Assembly (NCBI GenBank): GCA_034336665.1
Contig: JAPFBE010000003.1
Coordinates: forward strand, 15,106,360-15,170,359
DNA from: Luscinia megarhynchos
Taxonomy: Eukaryota; Chordata; Aves; Passeriformes; Turdidae
Direction of reading: 5' to 3'
Length of the DNA stretch: 64,000 nucleotides
Part shown: positions 11,373 through 23,468 of the stretch, piece after piece
Numbering within the stretch: position 1 is the first letter of the stretch
Layout: every line of letters begins with the position of its first letter
The notes under the pieces: generated by a model
The model's input: only the letters and a program-made list of their open reading frames with translations
Told to the model about the DNA's origin: nothing
Database searches by the model: none
Made by a program: the position numbers and the translations under genes

Positions 11373-13212
11373 CCAGGGTAGTAATGTTTTCCCTTCTCTT
11401 CAAAGTGACTGAATTTATCATACTTGGGATGCTAGTTTAACCAAAGGAAGTAAAAAACTAATTCTCTACTGACTGACTGACATCTGATGCAGCACAATCA
11501 TTATTCGATTATAACTACACTTAATTAGTTTAATGCTAATTTAGGCATTCAATCAGGCTAGAAATGTCTTAGGATATGATATTTCCATGAACCTGAGAAC
11601 AGTTCATTATTAATCTGAGGTAGGAACATTCCTGTCCATGCTTCTCTCCTATACAACAAAATCTTTTCCTGCATATTTAGTTGAGGTACTGCTGAGGGAA
11701 GAATATTCCACTTCCTGGCAAAGTATCCTGGTGCAGTTAAACAAAAGTACTACAAATAACTGCAAATCCTTCAGGCAAATATCAATCACTTCAGCAGGTG
11801 GTGAAGAGAAACAGAAAAATATTTCTATGGCTGCAGGGCAGACATTCTTCCTCTCTAAAGCAAGACCTATCTCCTGCCTCTCCCAGCAAAGGTAAGACTG
11901 TGTCACATCCTCTTAAACCATGAAAAGCTGACAGAGCTTTTGCCTTTTCCTTTGCCTAATACTGCAGTAAATAACCTTTTAGTTGCATCCCAGAATCAAA
12001 AGCAATTGAGAACTCATTAAAATCTAACTTGTTCATATTCCCCAATGATGCCTGCCCACAAATCTGAAAAGCAATTAGTAACACAGCTCTTAAGATTCCT
12101 GGCTCACAAGGTTTTGAATCTGGAGGAGAATAGCAGGTATTTGGTGGCAAATATTTAAGGACTTATTTACAGGAGAAATAATATATATCACTCTTTCAAT
12201 GAATATTGATAACAAAATATTCAGTTTAAATCAATGTGAAATAGGTTTGTGCTGCATTCCACTACTGTTTATCCCATTATCATGCTCAGCAAAGCAGGGT
12301 GTGTATACAGGGCTATGTTTGTACATGACTTAAAATGCCTCTGCTGTCAGCAAATAACAAAGGACGAGGTGATGAGAGAGTTCCTCTCTTGCTCTATTTT
12401 CACTTATTTTTGTGAAGATCAACCCTGTTAGTGCCAACCTTTTCCAAATCAAACAGCTATGACTGAACTTCAAAGGATGAAAGTGTGATACAAGTGAAAA
12501 TATGCCCCTAGTTCAAGGCATTTGGGGAGTACAAAAAATCACATATGGCATAGGATATTGGAGTGTGTGATTTAACAATTTAACATTTAACAATGTTTTT
12601 AAAAATCTAGGAGAAATAATACACTTTTCACATGTCAAATAACAAATACAAAAGCAATCCATTATGATTCATTCTAAAAAATATTTTAACACTAGGCGGA
12701 TATTACTCACTGAATGACAGTTCTTAGATATGTAAATACACAAAAATAAAGCAGACAGATGTAGTTCAAGTTTTTCTGGACTGAGTTGCACATTGTTCCT
12801 GCTCTTCTATCAGAGGAACCTAAAAGACAAGTTTAATGCCTGTAGTATCTATGGCATCTTAAACAGTGAAAGACAAACAGAAATTGAAGCCAATTCACAT
12901 GGGCAAATTAACTATTTTTTATAAAAGGCATTTTTGACTAACAGGTAGTAGTCCTTCAGAAATACAACCATGAGTTCTAACTTCAAAACTGTGATTTTGA
13001 AACAGAGCAACATTTTGCTGTTGGTATCTACCTTCAAGACTGCTACCAACACCACGTTCTATAGAAAGTCTCAAGCTACTGGAAAAAAATATTTTCTCTC
13101 TTATCACAATGATCCTCTGTTTATTGACTCAGTACTCCTGATTTTTTTAAACGTTGATCTTTTGTGACAGAGATTTCTTATCATCAATTACTCCATGAGT
13201 GTTTCTGTCATT
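11373..13212. other. Intergenic, no gene seen
   Basis: AT-rich single-copy-looking sequence. No convincing exon or repeat. Confidence 0.5.
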
Positions 13213-13505
13213 TCATAGAACCATAGCATTTGAGTTGGAAGTGACCTTTTAGAACTCATCTAGTCCAACCTCCCTGTGGTGAGCAGAGGCACCTTCCTCC
13301 AGACTGGGTTGCTCAAATCTCCATCCAACTTGGCCTTGAGCATTTTAAGGGATAGGGCATCCACCATTTCTCTGGGCAATGTGTCCATGTACCTTACCAC
13401 CCTCACAGCAAAGAATTTCTTCCTAATATCTAATCTAAACCTGCCACTTTCAGTTTAAAGCCATTCCCCCTTGTCTTACCCCTCCATGCCCTTGTAATCT
13501 ATTTT
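13213..13505 (-). mobile_element. CR1 LINE 3' end, minus orientation
   Basis: Well preserved antisense CR1 tail: TCATAGAACCATAGCATTTG, then GTCCAACCTCC near 13264. It continues with TCTCTGGGCAATGTGTCCAT near 13368, AAGAATTTCTTCCTAATATC near 13411, and CATTCCCCCTTGTCTTACCC near 13461. It is a 5'-truncated copy of about 290 bp, the commonest form of CR1 insertion. Confidence 0.92.
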
Positions 13506-16500
13506 AGGGGAATGCTTAAGATTCTGAGTTAATATCTCAACAATCAGGAACAACTATATTTAGTTATACCACCACCTTTCTTTTCAGTTTCTGATACATG
13601 TGCTAAAACACTCTTTCTAGCTTCTGAGTCATATTCTGTTTATCTCAGAGAACACAAACTTACCTGATGAAGAGGAGTCCTTCTCTTTAGATGACTTTGC
13701 ACTGCTTGTAAAAATACTTTGGTCTGAGCACTGAATTTCATCCAGAGGTTGTGAGGCCCTGGACTTCCAAGAATTTCAAAAAAGGAAGGATGATTTTGAA
13801 ATTAAAGCAGACAAATACAGCCTAGGAGAAGTGAATTTACCATTTCTGACACACGGTGTTTGCGTGACACTGGGCCAGTTGCTCCAACTGAAATACCCCA
13901 TGCAGCCATTCTACTTGCCTAACTTTTTTTGGGCACTCAAATTCTCAGCTATTAATTCAAAGTGGCAAAATACAGCAAAAACTGTGGACCAACATAGACT
14001 TGTAGCATTGTAAATTTGGCTAGTTTGCTCAGGACTGACTGTTCTGTTTTCCCTCAGAAGCATTCCTAGGGTGGGATGGCATTGGTTGCATGGATACCAC
14101 CATCTCAAAAACACTGAGAAGAGAAGCCAAGATTTTCAAAATTAGTTTACACTTTTGACAGTTTTTATTTGAATGTCTGCTAAGGTGGCAAAATTATCAG
14201 TCTCTCCAGATTTTTTCTGTTTGCATCCTGAGCTGACTTTAAGAATTTACTTCTCTGCAGATTTACCTCTGAGATTTTCATAGGCTTAGGCTGACCACCA
14301 TCTACATGTAGCTCATTTGCACAGACGGTTTAAATACAGCATATCTTAAAAATGTGTGGAAAGAGAGGGAAAATGTTTTCCACGAGAAATCCAAAGTGGT
14401 GTTGATTTTAACAGTGCTCAACACACCTTAACAAAAAGAACAATGCTGCAAAATACAATCTAGAACAAGTGTTACCAGAGCTTCATTCATAGCAGGACAA
14501 ACTGGGCTTCAGATGAAGAAAGCAGAATAACACAGGAGTCTGCAATAAACACTTGCCCAAATGGAGTGCTCAGTGTGATGTTCCTTACAGAGAATAAGCT
14601 GTGTGTTGGGAAAATTCCTGTGCTGCTTTATAATTCATGCCAGAGAGCTGCTGATCAGACTGGCAATGTCCAGGAAACACACAGCTTCTCCCTGCTGCCC
14701 CTTTGCTCTTGCAGGAACTGCAGTGATAACTCTCACTCCTGACCCAGGAGATGAGGAGAAACTTTCCAATCCCATTCCTCAGCAACCAAAGGCTATAGGA
14801 CTGTGTAAAAGTTGTGTAATCTTTCCCCTATCACTCAAAAGTGGACCCTCCCATTGCTCCTGGTGATGTGCCAGCTCTAGGATGCTTTTCTTCTGCTGAT
14901 GGGAAGGGATATTAAAGGAAGTGGGCTATGGAGAGTTAGGGAGGAACATGGTGACATCTCCGATTCTAAGCATGCAGACAGCTGGGAAGGCCCCTTTTGC
15001 TGCTATAGTCAGGGAAATAATCTTGTTCTGTGAAGTATGGACAAAATTAAACTGTTCATAACTTCATTTTAAAAGATTGAATATTAAAAAATTTCCTAGA
15101 GTTCCTCTATCTGTCATAAAGGAGGATACACAGACATGCCTGAAATTAGCTCCTGACTCCCCGGTGTAAGTGCATATCAAAGCTTTGTAGATTGTAAGTA
15201 ACCCACTACATCTAGTGCTTAAAGATCTAAAAAGTCAAATCTGAGCAAGAACAGTTATGCTCTTCTTTCTGAGGTGCTGGTGGATGCTCACTGTATTAAA
15301 TCCACTATTCCCTGCTTTAAAACGACCGAGCAGCCTCCACAACATTAAAGAATTTACAAACCACTACAGACAACTCCAGACACATTGCCTTCCATTAGTT
15401 CTTCCCTGTGTGGAAAATATGATAATAGTACTACTTCACCTTAGAAGGCTGTTAGAAGGTTAAATTTATGAATGTTTTGAAGGAGTTATGAGACTACCAC
15501 AGGAAAGTCATCATGGAAATTAATTAACCTGCCTTCAAGGCAGGGTTTGAAGAATGTACAGAGAATATGACATGAAAGATTCCACTTTACATGATGAAAA
15601 TGAGGACAAACATTGAAGAACTATACATTAATTAAAGACATCCTTATATTGAATGAGGCGGGAGTCTTGTGGAAAAAACACTCTGCAAAGGTAATTTAAA
15701 AACTGATTCATATCACAAACCATACAATACTGTAGGGGAGTGCTTTGTCTTTGGAGCTTTCATGTTTTCTGCAAAGTTTCCTTAAGTTTACTTTAAAATA
15801 TCTCTTTGGTTTTTTTCCACTTCATGACTCCCAGTCTGACTGCTGTGAACCAACTATCAGAGGAAATTACAGTTGTAGGAGAACACTTCTTTCTCCATGT
15901 GACATGCTGTGCTTATGGGCTTCATGACCACTTGAGAGCCAGCTTTGGTGGGCTCATGTTCCTCGGGGCAGATTCTCCAGTGCTCCCATGCATCCTTGTC
16001 CTCTCAGCCACTGGCTGCTACCTGAACACCCACCCTGCAGATACCCTCATTCCCCTTTCTCCAGTTTCTGCTATAATCCTCCATCCTTTCATGCCCCACA
16101 ACCATTCTCTGCTATCCTATTTCCCAGCCCTGGAAATTCATCCTCTCAGTTTCCTTTTCTTCATTTCTAAGCCCATGTATCTTGCACTGAGGCCAGCTGT
16201 TCTTTTCCTTGTGTTCATCAGACAGCAATAGGCTAAAGATTAATTAATATTACAGGAGATTCTTCCTTCTCTTGGTTTTGTTGCCAAAGGAGTCCCCGGA
16301 AATTAGGAGGGACAGCTACAGTACGACAGGTGGGGTTTTTCTTCTGTAATATGACTAAAACTGTGCAATTTAATCTTTAGACAGGTAGAATAAGTGGAGC
16401 CCCTTGACGTAGGGTTAGCAGGAAAAACAGCTGAAATGAAAATATCACTTGACACTTTTAAAATTTGGCAGAGTTGTAAACAATGAAAATTAAGTATTTC

Positions 16501-16899
16501 GTTGATAAAGCAACATTAGGAATAGTTACTACTAGATGCACCAGAAACCCTAAATCTGTGTAGTGAAACTTTATTGAGATGTGTGAACCCAAACATGAAA
16601 ACCGTTTGAATGTGTAACAGCAAGTATTGTTTCCCGGCACCCCAACAGAATAATTGCCTCTTAGGAAATAGTGATCTACTAGGAGACACGTTAGGAATAC
16701 CAAAGTAAATGCTGTCCTCCTTCCTCTCATATTGACTATAGTCTGTACTCAAAGGTAAAGAATATAAAGATAATATATTTGCTTGGCAAAAGGAAAACAA
16801 AAGGAGTGAGAATAAAAAAGGGAAGGATTAAATATATCTTACATTTAAATTTTGGAAAATGGGCAGCGAAGATGGGTCAATAAGGTTTTTGGCATCTAA
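13506..16899. other. Intergenic upstream of MAP7D2, no gene seen
   Basis: Single-copy-looking AT-rich sequence with no recognised repeat and no coding exon. I looked for the acidic C-terminal coding sequence of EIF1AX, the expected tetrapod neighbour upstream of MAP7D2, and did not see it. Confidence 0.5.
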
Positions 16900-17410
16900 C
16901 AGCAGTTCTGGCAACGTTTTGAGCAGGAGCTGCCCCAAAGCCGCAAGCGCCGGGGCCGTGTGCGCTCCCGCAGCGCTGCTGCGCCCCAACACGGTCCGGA
17001 AACAGCAAAACCAGTGACGGGGAGCAGAAGAGGTACACTAGGTGTGTGTTAAGATTTGGGGGAGTTCAACCGCTAGTACGTGAGCGATGAGGAGAAACAA
17101 AGATTATGTTAATTTCTCCCCTTCTCTAACCGAGTACAAAGTGGTCCTGCCGCTGCAGCCCGGCCCGAAGGGACCCCGCGGGGGGAGCCGCGACCGCAGC
17201 AGGACCGAAGGACACGGCTGTGCCTTTCCCCGGTGCCAGCGACTCATCCGAGGCCGCACGAGGCTGCAAACAGCGGGCGCGAACACCTGGATGGGAAAAT
17301 CTGGGAGAACGGCCGGATCCGTCCGGAAAGCCGGAGAGCGCGTTCGGCTCCCGGGGATAAGCCGGCTGAACGCGCCCTGCCCTGCCCGAGCGCAGCCCCG
17401 CAGCCGAGCG

Positions 17411-17701
17411 CTGAGGGCGGGGGTCCGGGAGCTGAGAGAGGGGGTCGGAGCGCTGAGAGAGGGGGTCCGGGCGCTGAGGGCGAGGTCGGAGCGCTGAGGG
17501 CGGGGGTCGGAGCGCTGAGGGCGGGGGTCGGAGCGCTGAGGGCGGGGGTCCGGGAGCTGAGAGGGGGGTCCGGGAGCTGAGAGGGGGGTCGGAGCGCTGA
17601 GGGCGGGGGTCCGGGAGCTGAGAGCGGGGGTCGGAGCGCTGAGGGTGAGGGTCCGGGCGCTGAGGGCGGGGGTCGGAGCTCTGAGGGCGGGGGTCCGGGC
17701 G
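17411..17701. repeat. 14-unit, 21-bp G-rich minisatellite in the promoter
   Basis: Fourteen head-to-tail units starting CTGAG, mostly CTGAGGGCGGGGGTC followed by either CGGGAG/CGGGCG or GGAGCG. Eleven units are 21 bp and three are 20 bp, totalling exactly 291 bp. Every unit has a G run of four to six with further GG/GGG steps on the plus strand, so it has strong G-quadruplex potential and many GC-box (GGGCGGGG) cores. Because 21 is divisible by three, it reads as a seven-residue repeat in all frames, creating spurious proline/arginine-rich open frames on the minus strand. Confidence 0.97.
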
Positions 17702-17881
17702 CGGCCCCACCTGGGCACCGGGCCCGCCCCGCCGTGCGGCCCCGCCGCGTCCCGCCCCTGCCGTCCCCTCCCCTCGCCGCGCCGTCAGGTGCCGGGGCGG
17801 GCACTGCGCCTGTGCGGCGGCCGCGGGCACAGCCAGCCCAGCCGGCCCCGGCGGGACGCGGCGGCGGCACCGGCGGGGAAG
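17702..17881 (+). promoter_or_regulatory. MAP7D2: Probable MAP7D2 core promoter and 5' UTR
   Basis: This 180-bp stretch between the minisatellite and the start codon has GC boxes at 17723-17730 and 17751-17758 (CCCGCCCC) and 17794-17801 (GGGGCGGG), with no TATA box. That fits a TATA-less CpG-island promoter with dispersed start sites. The transcription start cannot be fixed from sequence. Confidence 0.6.
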
Positions 17882-17889
17882 ATGGCGGA
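17879..17889 (+). promoter_or_regulatory. YY1-type motif overlapping the start codon
   Basis: AAGATGGCGGA matches the core AANATGGCGG of YY1 sites, which are known to sit just downstream of transcription starts and often to include the initiating ATG. Confidence 0.55.
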
Positions 17890-17924
17890 GCCGGGGGCTG
17901 CGCGCAGCCACCCGCGGGCCACAG
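17882..17924 (+). CDS. MAP7D2: MAP7D2 coding exon 1 (partial gene)
   Basis: Encodes MAEPGAARSHPRAT plus the first base of the next codon, then a perfect splice donor (CAG/GTAAGG). From memory, human MAP7D2 has the similar run GKIAEPGAVR followed about a dozen residues later by the MAP7 coiled coil. Here the local reading is GKMAEPGAAR, and the next coding exon carries that coiled-coil start. The product binds microtubules and, by family knowledge, recruits or activates kinesin-1. The ATG at 17882 has a strong initiation context (A at -3, G at +4). The frame stays open upstream as far as an ATG at 17645 inside the minisatellite, so a longer N terminus is possible. Exon 1 ends in phase 1, which fits exon 2. 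The assignment depends mainly on exon 2 and the phase and sequence match. Confidence 0.85.
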
Positions 17925-18460
17925 GTAAGGGATGGGGCCGCGGCCCCGCGAGGTGCCGGAGGACGGCGGCTCCCCCGCCCGCATCCCGCGACTTCCCCCG
18001 GCGCTGTCCCGTTCCGTCCCTCGCCGCCCGGCGCTGCCCGAGCCCCGGGGAGGGTCGGGCGGGGGTCGCTCCCTGGCAGGTGCCGCCAGGTCCGGCCGCC
18101 ATCTCGAGGGATGGGGCGGCCGCTGCCGCCGGGAGCCGCGGCGGTGCCGGCGCCGGGCGGCCGCTCCCGAGGGGGCACGGAGCGGTCCCGCCCGCGGCTC
18201 CCGGCGAGCCCCGTCCTTGCCCTTTGTGGTGCGGGAGGTGTTTGCCGTGAGGTGGCTTTTGTGCCGCCGCGATTTCCCCGGCCGCCGGCGCCGCTGCCGG
18301 GGCGGGCGGCAGCTCGGCTGTGCCCCGAAGTGCAGAGCGGGGAGGCTGCGATTTGTAAAGCTCGTTCTCGGCGGTGCCTGGGCCTGCCTGTGCCGGTGCT
18401 GCCCAGCCCGGGCAGCAAACTGGTTTAGCGGGTATCGGGCGTGAACACCGCACGCAGAGC

Positions 18461-18470
18461 CCTTATATAG
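18461..18470 (-). promoter_or_regulatory. TATA-like box at the 3' edge of the CpG island
   Basis: Reads CTATATAAGG on the minus strand (CCTTATATAG on plus). Placed at the island edge 540 bp inside intron 1, it could drive antisense transcription across exon 1, starting near 18430-18440. It is the only clear TATA-type motif in the island. No product is identified. Confidence 0.3.
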
Positions 18471-18480
18471 GCACGGCTCC

Positions 18481-21400
18481 TGGTTAAGGTCCCTCCTCGC
18501 TGCTCAGTGAACATAACTTTTAATTTCCGAGGGTGAAAAGGGTAGGTGGGATGTGGTGAAGGTTGCTGTGGTGTATGTGCACAAGCAGCAGCTGGCATGG
18601 GATCGATTCCCCCAGCACCATGAGATGTTGGGGCTAAGGCTGGTGGTCGTGACCCGGCTCTTGGCTTCGCGTGTAGGTGTTAGGGTGGGTCTGGCTGCTC
18701 CTTCCACATCACCTCCCCTGGGCTCACGTATGAAATGAGCGGTGATTAAGGTGTTGTGCAGGTGCTCATTACACTTTTGCCTTAATTATCTGGAATGGAA
18801 CCTCTTGTTTGTGGATGGTAAACCATCCACATGGTGCATAAGAGGGAATTAATTTTCCTGCTTGTCCTAAGCCACTGTAGTGACTAAAAGTAGCTTTACA
18901 ATTGTTTGGGGGATAAAGAAGGATTACTTTCCCGAATTTATGGAGTGGGAATCTGAGACTTTGACTTCTCTTAGGTAATACAGTGTGAAGAGCCAAAGAA
19001 GGAGTGGAACACCTGTGTTTGCTGTTCCTCACCCTTCTCCACATGCTCAGCAATTGTGGCTTTTGCTGTAACACTGGTGCTGTTGAGCAGTCAGACCCTT
19101 CTAGGGCTTGGGTCTCCCATTTTTTAGTATTTCACATGGAGGACAGGAGGAATTTATATTTGTGAGGTATTTTTTTCACTTATTTTCTAAAACATAAGAA
19201 ATTCTTCCCAATGTTCACTTGTACTCTTCCCAGGCATTTTTATTTTTGTGGGTTTTTTAATTTTATATATTCTAACTTTGGAGGCAAATGTTACAAATAA
19301 ACTTCACTCTTTATGTTGACCAGTACATAATCTATTTTTCACCGTGCATGAGACTGGGAATCCATAGAAAAGGTAGCATATACTGTAATTAAAGATGGTA
19401 GCAAATGGGTTATGTGTTGCAGGGCATGAACAGGCACAGACAGATGTAATTACTTGTGGTCAAGCATTGGCATTTGAACACTAATGGCCAAGGAGGGCAG
19501 TATAGAGTGGTCTTGGCAAAATTCGTTATTCAATTTTCTGCTATGAAGACAATACATGATATAGTGTAAAAGACTGTGTATGTGTGGTATGTGTTACAGA
19601 CAGCAGTATGGATGGGATTTGGATCTCCTGCAGCAGAGAATGAAGCTCTTTTTTGTGAGACTTGCCAATTTTGTAACAAGCTCAACAGCTACTGATGTGG
19701 AAATGATGCTCTCTTAATTCATGTTTGTGTATATGTCTTGGTCACAGGGATAGGAGAACCTTACCTCTCTGTTCTGGAGTAAAATGCTCCTTCCCACAGC
19801 GTTGTCCCCCAAAGAGGTGCTGCCCCAACAGCAGACAGTGACTGTAGCCACTGTTCCCCTTCCCAAACGTTATAGTTCTCTGGCATCATCTGAGTTTTGG
19901 TCTGTAGGATCATCCAGTGCTGGGGAAATTGCTGGGATGGCAGTGCAAGCAGGGCACTTCAGACTGTCTGCCCAGACCAAGATGTAACAAACAAGCATGC
20001 AATAAGGGAATTTTTTTTGCATCTCTTTACTAGTAGGGGAGAGAATATTGTTAAATTGTTTATAATTCTGCAAACAAGGAGCAAAATTCTGTGGCACAAG
20101 AAAACAGTATTTGCAGAACTCAGGTATATCCCTTTACCAGAAATCAAAGGCATGAGGCAAACAACCTGAGAAGACACTGTAGGAATCTTTTTGTCAGGGA
20201 GAGTGTTAGGTGACCAAAATGTAGGCATTGTTGCTGCTGCTGTCTCTAGTAAAGGTAATGACTAAAGAGCATTTGAAGGACAAGTAGCTCAGTATTGAAT
20301 CTCTCATCTTCCTTTTATCTGCCCGGTGAGATTTGCTTAGTATATGTGCTAGAAGGTTAAATACTGGACTCTTTGATTTTCAGAGTAAAATATGTTTGTT
20401 GGTTGTTTGGAGTTTTTCCTTATAGAAAACATGATCATGCCTAAAAGAATTTGAGAGAAAAAATTATGTTTGTATCATCATAGACTGTATATTGCAAAAC
20501 CAGTTGATGTGAAAGGAATTAATGTGTGGATTCCTTTATAAATAATGTGTAGTATTGTCTTCTTGATCTCATTGCTTTTCCAAGTGATTTCTTATAGGCC
20601 AAAATGATTTCAACAATATATACTTATACTCTTCTTTTTGTACTGTACTGTTTTCTCTCATATATGGACACTCAAGGTTGTTTATCCCCAAGGTTAATTC
20701 ATGTGCTGCTTTTCATGTGATGTTACCATTTGCAAGTATTTGCTTTAGTTCAGGGCAGTTTAGTACACTACGGTGCTCTCTCGAGGTTACTGTTTTGGTA
20801 TTTTAAGTATTGTAACATTGGCTTTGTCCTTAAAAAAAGTCAAACCACTTTCCAATAAAGTTCATTAAACTGCAGTGAAGAAAAATGTCTTGCCTTTGAA
20901 TTCCAGGACTGCAGAAGTAAAAGGAGGGTGTATCACTTGAAATGCACAGGTTAGAAAAGTGAAGCATCTGAAGATTTAGTGTTTATAGGACAACGTTGTA
21001 TGGTGTCACATACCTCCATTTGCTTTGGCAGCTGTGTATCCATAGCAGTGGAAAGGCATCAGGAATGTTTATTTTAACATTAGGTAATTATTTCTAGATG
21101 TGCTAATTGAAGAAGCATGTACATATTTAATGTAAATGAAACTATATATCCTGTGTGATGATACTGCATGAAGATTTATGTAGTAAGACTTTTTTCAATC
21201 CCATGAATAAATAAAATACAATTATAACTTTCTTGGTTATCAGTCATTCATTGTATATGGACCAAAGCTGACATGGGAAATTATGTCTGTCATTCACTTA
21301 CAAATGCTTTCTGAGGCTACAGAATAGAGAAAGGCTTTAAATTCTGTTCAATTCTGGGCTACTCAGATGATTGGAAAAAAATATCATATTTCCTTCTTGT

Positions 21401-23438
21401 GTGTTTCACCTTTTCAAGAAGGTCCCAGTGTCAGGATTATTGAGTAGCTTGTTTGGCTTTTGCCTTAGTTATCTTGACCACTCCTCATGAAATCAGGTTT
21501 TTGCACCAGCTCTCTGATAGGGCATTGCAGCTTCCGGCCCTTTGTTTGTGACTGGCTCGAGCTGTTGAGCAGATCCTAGAAGAAGTAATCCTCAGTTTAG
21601 ATTCTACATCAATTATATAATGCTTTTTTGGTTTTTTTTTTAAAGATACTGTTTTATGAAATTTTTATAGGTAACTGGACTGTACAGGTTGGAGAGAGAT
21701 GAAGCTGATCAGGAAGCTAATGCAGATTTTGGGAATGTTAACTGCATCTAGTTACTGGTATTACACATTCAGATTTAACTTTCTTGTAGGCATCCACTAG
21801 TTGAGAGGGAAAATCTGGATTATATGTTTAAATAGTGGAAGGAGTAGTAATGCTCAGCCAAGGTTATTGGAGTAATCAAAAGCAAAGTTCAGTACTGTAA
21901 CAGGGTTTATTTTAATCTGCCTGTTTTAGGTAATTTTATGTAATTTCTGAGTTATTTTGCTGTAATTGACTCCTGTTTGGTATTTTCATCACAATTTGAT
22001 ACATTACTAGTGTATTTCCTGTGCCTGGAATTAGTGTGTGTAGGAACATGGTATGTATCAGTTTTTCCCAATATACTTATGTTCAAGCAGCTTACCCAGT
22101 AAAAAAAGGGATTTGAAATCCTGGGTAGTCACATTACTCTGGACTGACTTTAGATAGGATATTTAGAAATACCTTTCACTGTATCTTATCTCCACAGTGA
22201 TTAATGATGATGGTGTGTCGCTGTGTAAAGATAAGAGATAAGTGGGCTTCACAAAGTGGAAATCTATCTAACCATTAAAATGGTAAAAAACCCTTCAAGA
22301 TTATTGTTGTGTTGTTTAAAAGACTAATGCATCTGAGAGACTGTCATTCAAATAATACACTACTGTTTTTCTTCACTTGTGTCATGAAGCTGTCAAGATC
22401 CTAAAACCCTAGCACTCTCTGTGGGTCTGAATGTTATAAGAATCTGAATAAAGTGCTTTTTGTTGTAGTTATATAGCAATCCACATTTTCATATGGAATT
22501 ACATCTGGCTTGGAGTTGTCCTCTGTGTATGCATCTATGTAATGCACATTCATTTCAGGCTGTTTGCAGTTGTGATGAACTAATATATTCAAATGCTTGT
22601 TGGTCACATCCTTACTTTTCTAATTTTCTTCTTTTAACTCTTAAATGCATTATCCACAGTAGTTGCACTTTCATGTAACTATTTAATATCTATGCCCTCT
22701 GTGATCTGAAGTTCTGTGAAGTATTGTGCTTCTTTTCATTTAATGTATTATTTGTGTGCATGTCATCTTTGTTTGCCAAATTTGAGATCAAACTGTTTTG
22801 CCCTAAATTCTGGGATGTCAATTTTGCTTTTGCACTTGAATATCTGAAGGTTTTTGCTACTTCTTTCATGTGTTTGTGTCTGCTTTCCTTTGATCGAGGG
22901 GGAGCTGATTATTCTTGTAGTATTGAGGTGCTGCAGACAAGCGTCTACTTTGCTGAGATTGATAAAGCAGTTCTGTGATCTTTGCATAAAATTCACTTAC
23001 ACAGCAGGTGTTTGTTTTTTTAACAGCTTTTCAGTGAGAAAAGCAGTGATGAATAGAAGAGGTATTCCTGATGTTGTGCAGGGTTTGCACAGTTGTGTTG
23101 GCGTAGCTGTTTGCTTAGGCATGAGCTTGCTTTAAACTGTTTTTCTGTTTGCCAGAGTTTTTTTCATTGTTTTCATGTTACTTTTCTTGGCATAGAGTTG
23201 CCAGCAGCAAACTTCTGGAATTAATGTTTCACTTATTTATATTAATTCCTTTACAATGTGTAAAATGCAGCTTTCTTGTATTCCAGTGTTACATGTATGT
23301 GCTTTTTGATTGGACCAGTGAGAAGAGCAACGTTGAACTCAATTTCTTCTACTGATTTAACAGAAGAGATTGTTTCCTCTGCATCATATAATATTTAACT
23401 TTCTGAGCTCTGATTTTCCTTAAAAGAGTAAATACACA
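18481..23438. other. Intron 1, no further feature
   Basis: AT-rich single-copy-looking sequence. No transposon, exon or RNA gene recognised. Confidence 0.5.
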
Positions 23439-23468
23439 TTTGATGTGGTTTGATGTGATTTGATGTGG
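23439..23468. repeat. Three tandem 10-bp units
   Basis: TTTGATGTGG, TTTGATGTGA and TTTGATGTGG in tandem. A minor local slippage repeat. Confidence 0.9.

Larger units (their letters stand above)
16900..18480. promoter_or_regulatory. MAP7D2: CpG island over the MAP7D2 promoter and exon 1
   Basis: The base composition changes abruptly from AT-rich to strongly GC-rich with dense CpG from about 16.9 kb, and returns to normal just after 18.48 kb. It contains the promoter, a minisatellite, exon 1 and the first 550 bp of intron 1. This is the only large CpG island in the window. It marks the promoter of a gene with broad or germline-unmethylated activity. Long open frames on both strands across it are artefacts of stop-poor GC-rich sequence. 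Confidence 0.9.

Noticed and set aside
1..17700. EIF1AX, expected upstream neighbour in tetrapods
   Set aside because: I saw no EIF1AX coding exon, in particular not its acidic C-terminal coding sequence. Its end is presumably further left, or synteny differs.
17126..18418. 430-residue minus-strand open frame rich in Pro, Arg and Ser (and similar frames of about 200-250 residues)
   Set aside because: It arises because the 21-bp minisatellite and stop-poor GC-rich island leave all frames open. The repeat reads as a seven-residue motif in each frame. No protein family is recognisable.
18460..18472. SRF CArG box reading of CCTTATATAGG
   Set aside because: Seven A/T bases lie between CC and GG instead of six, so it fails the CArG spacing. 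It is better read as a TATA-like element.
18613..18621. REST/NRSF left half-site (CAGCACCAT) near the promoter of a neuron-enriched gene
   Set aside because: The right half of the motif (GGACAGCGCC-like) is missing, so it is not a credible full site.
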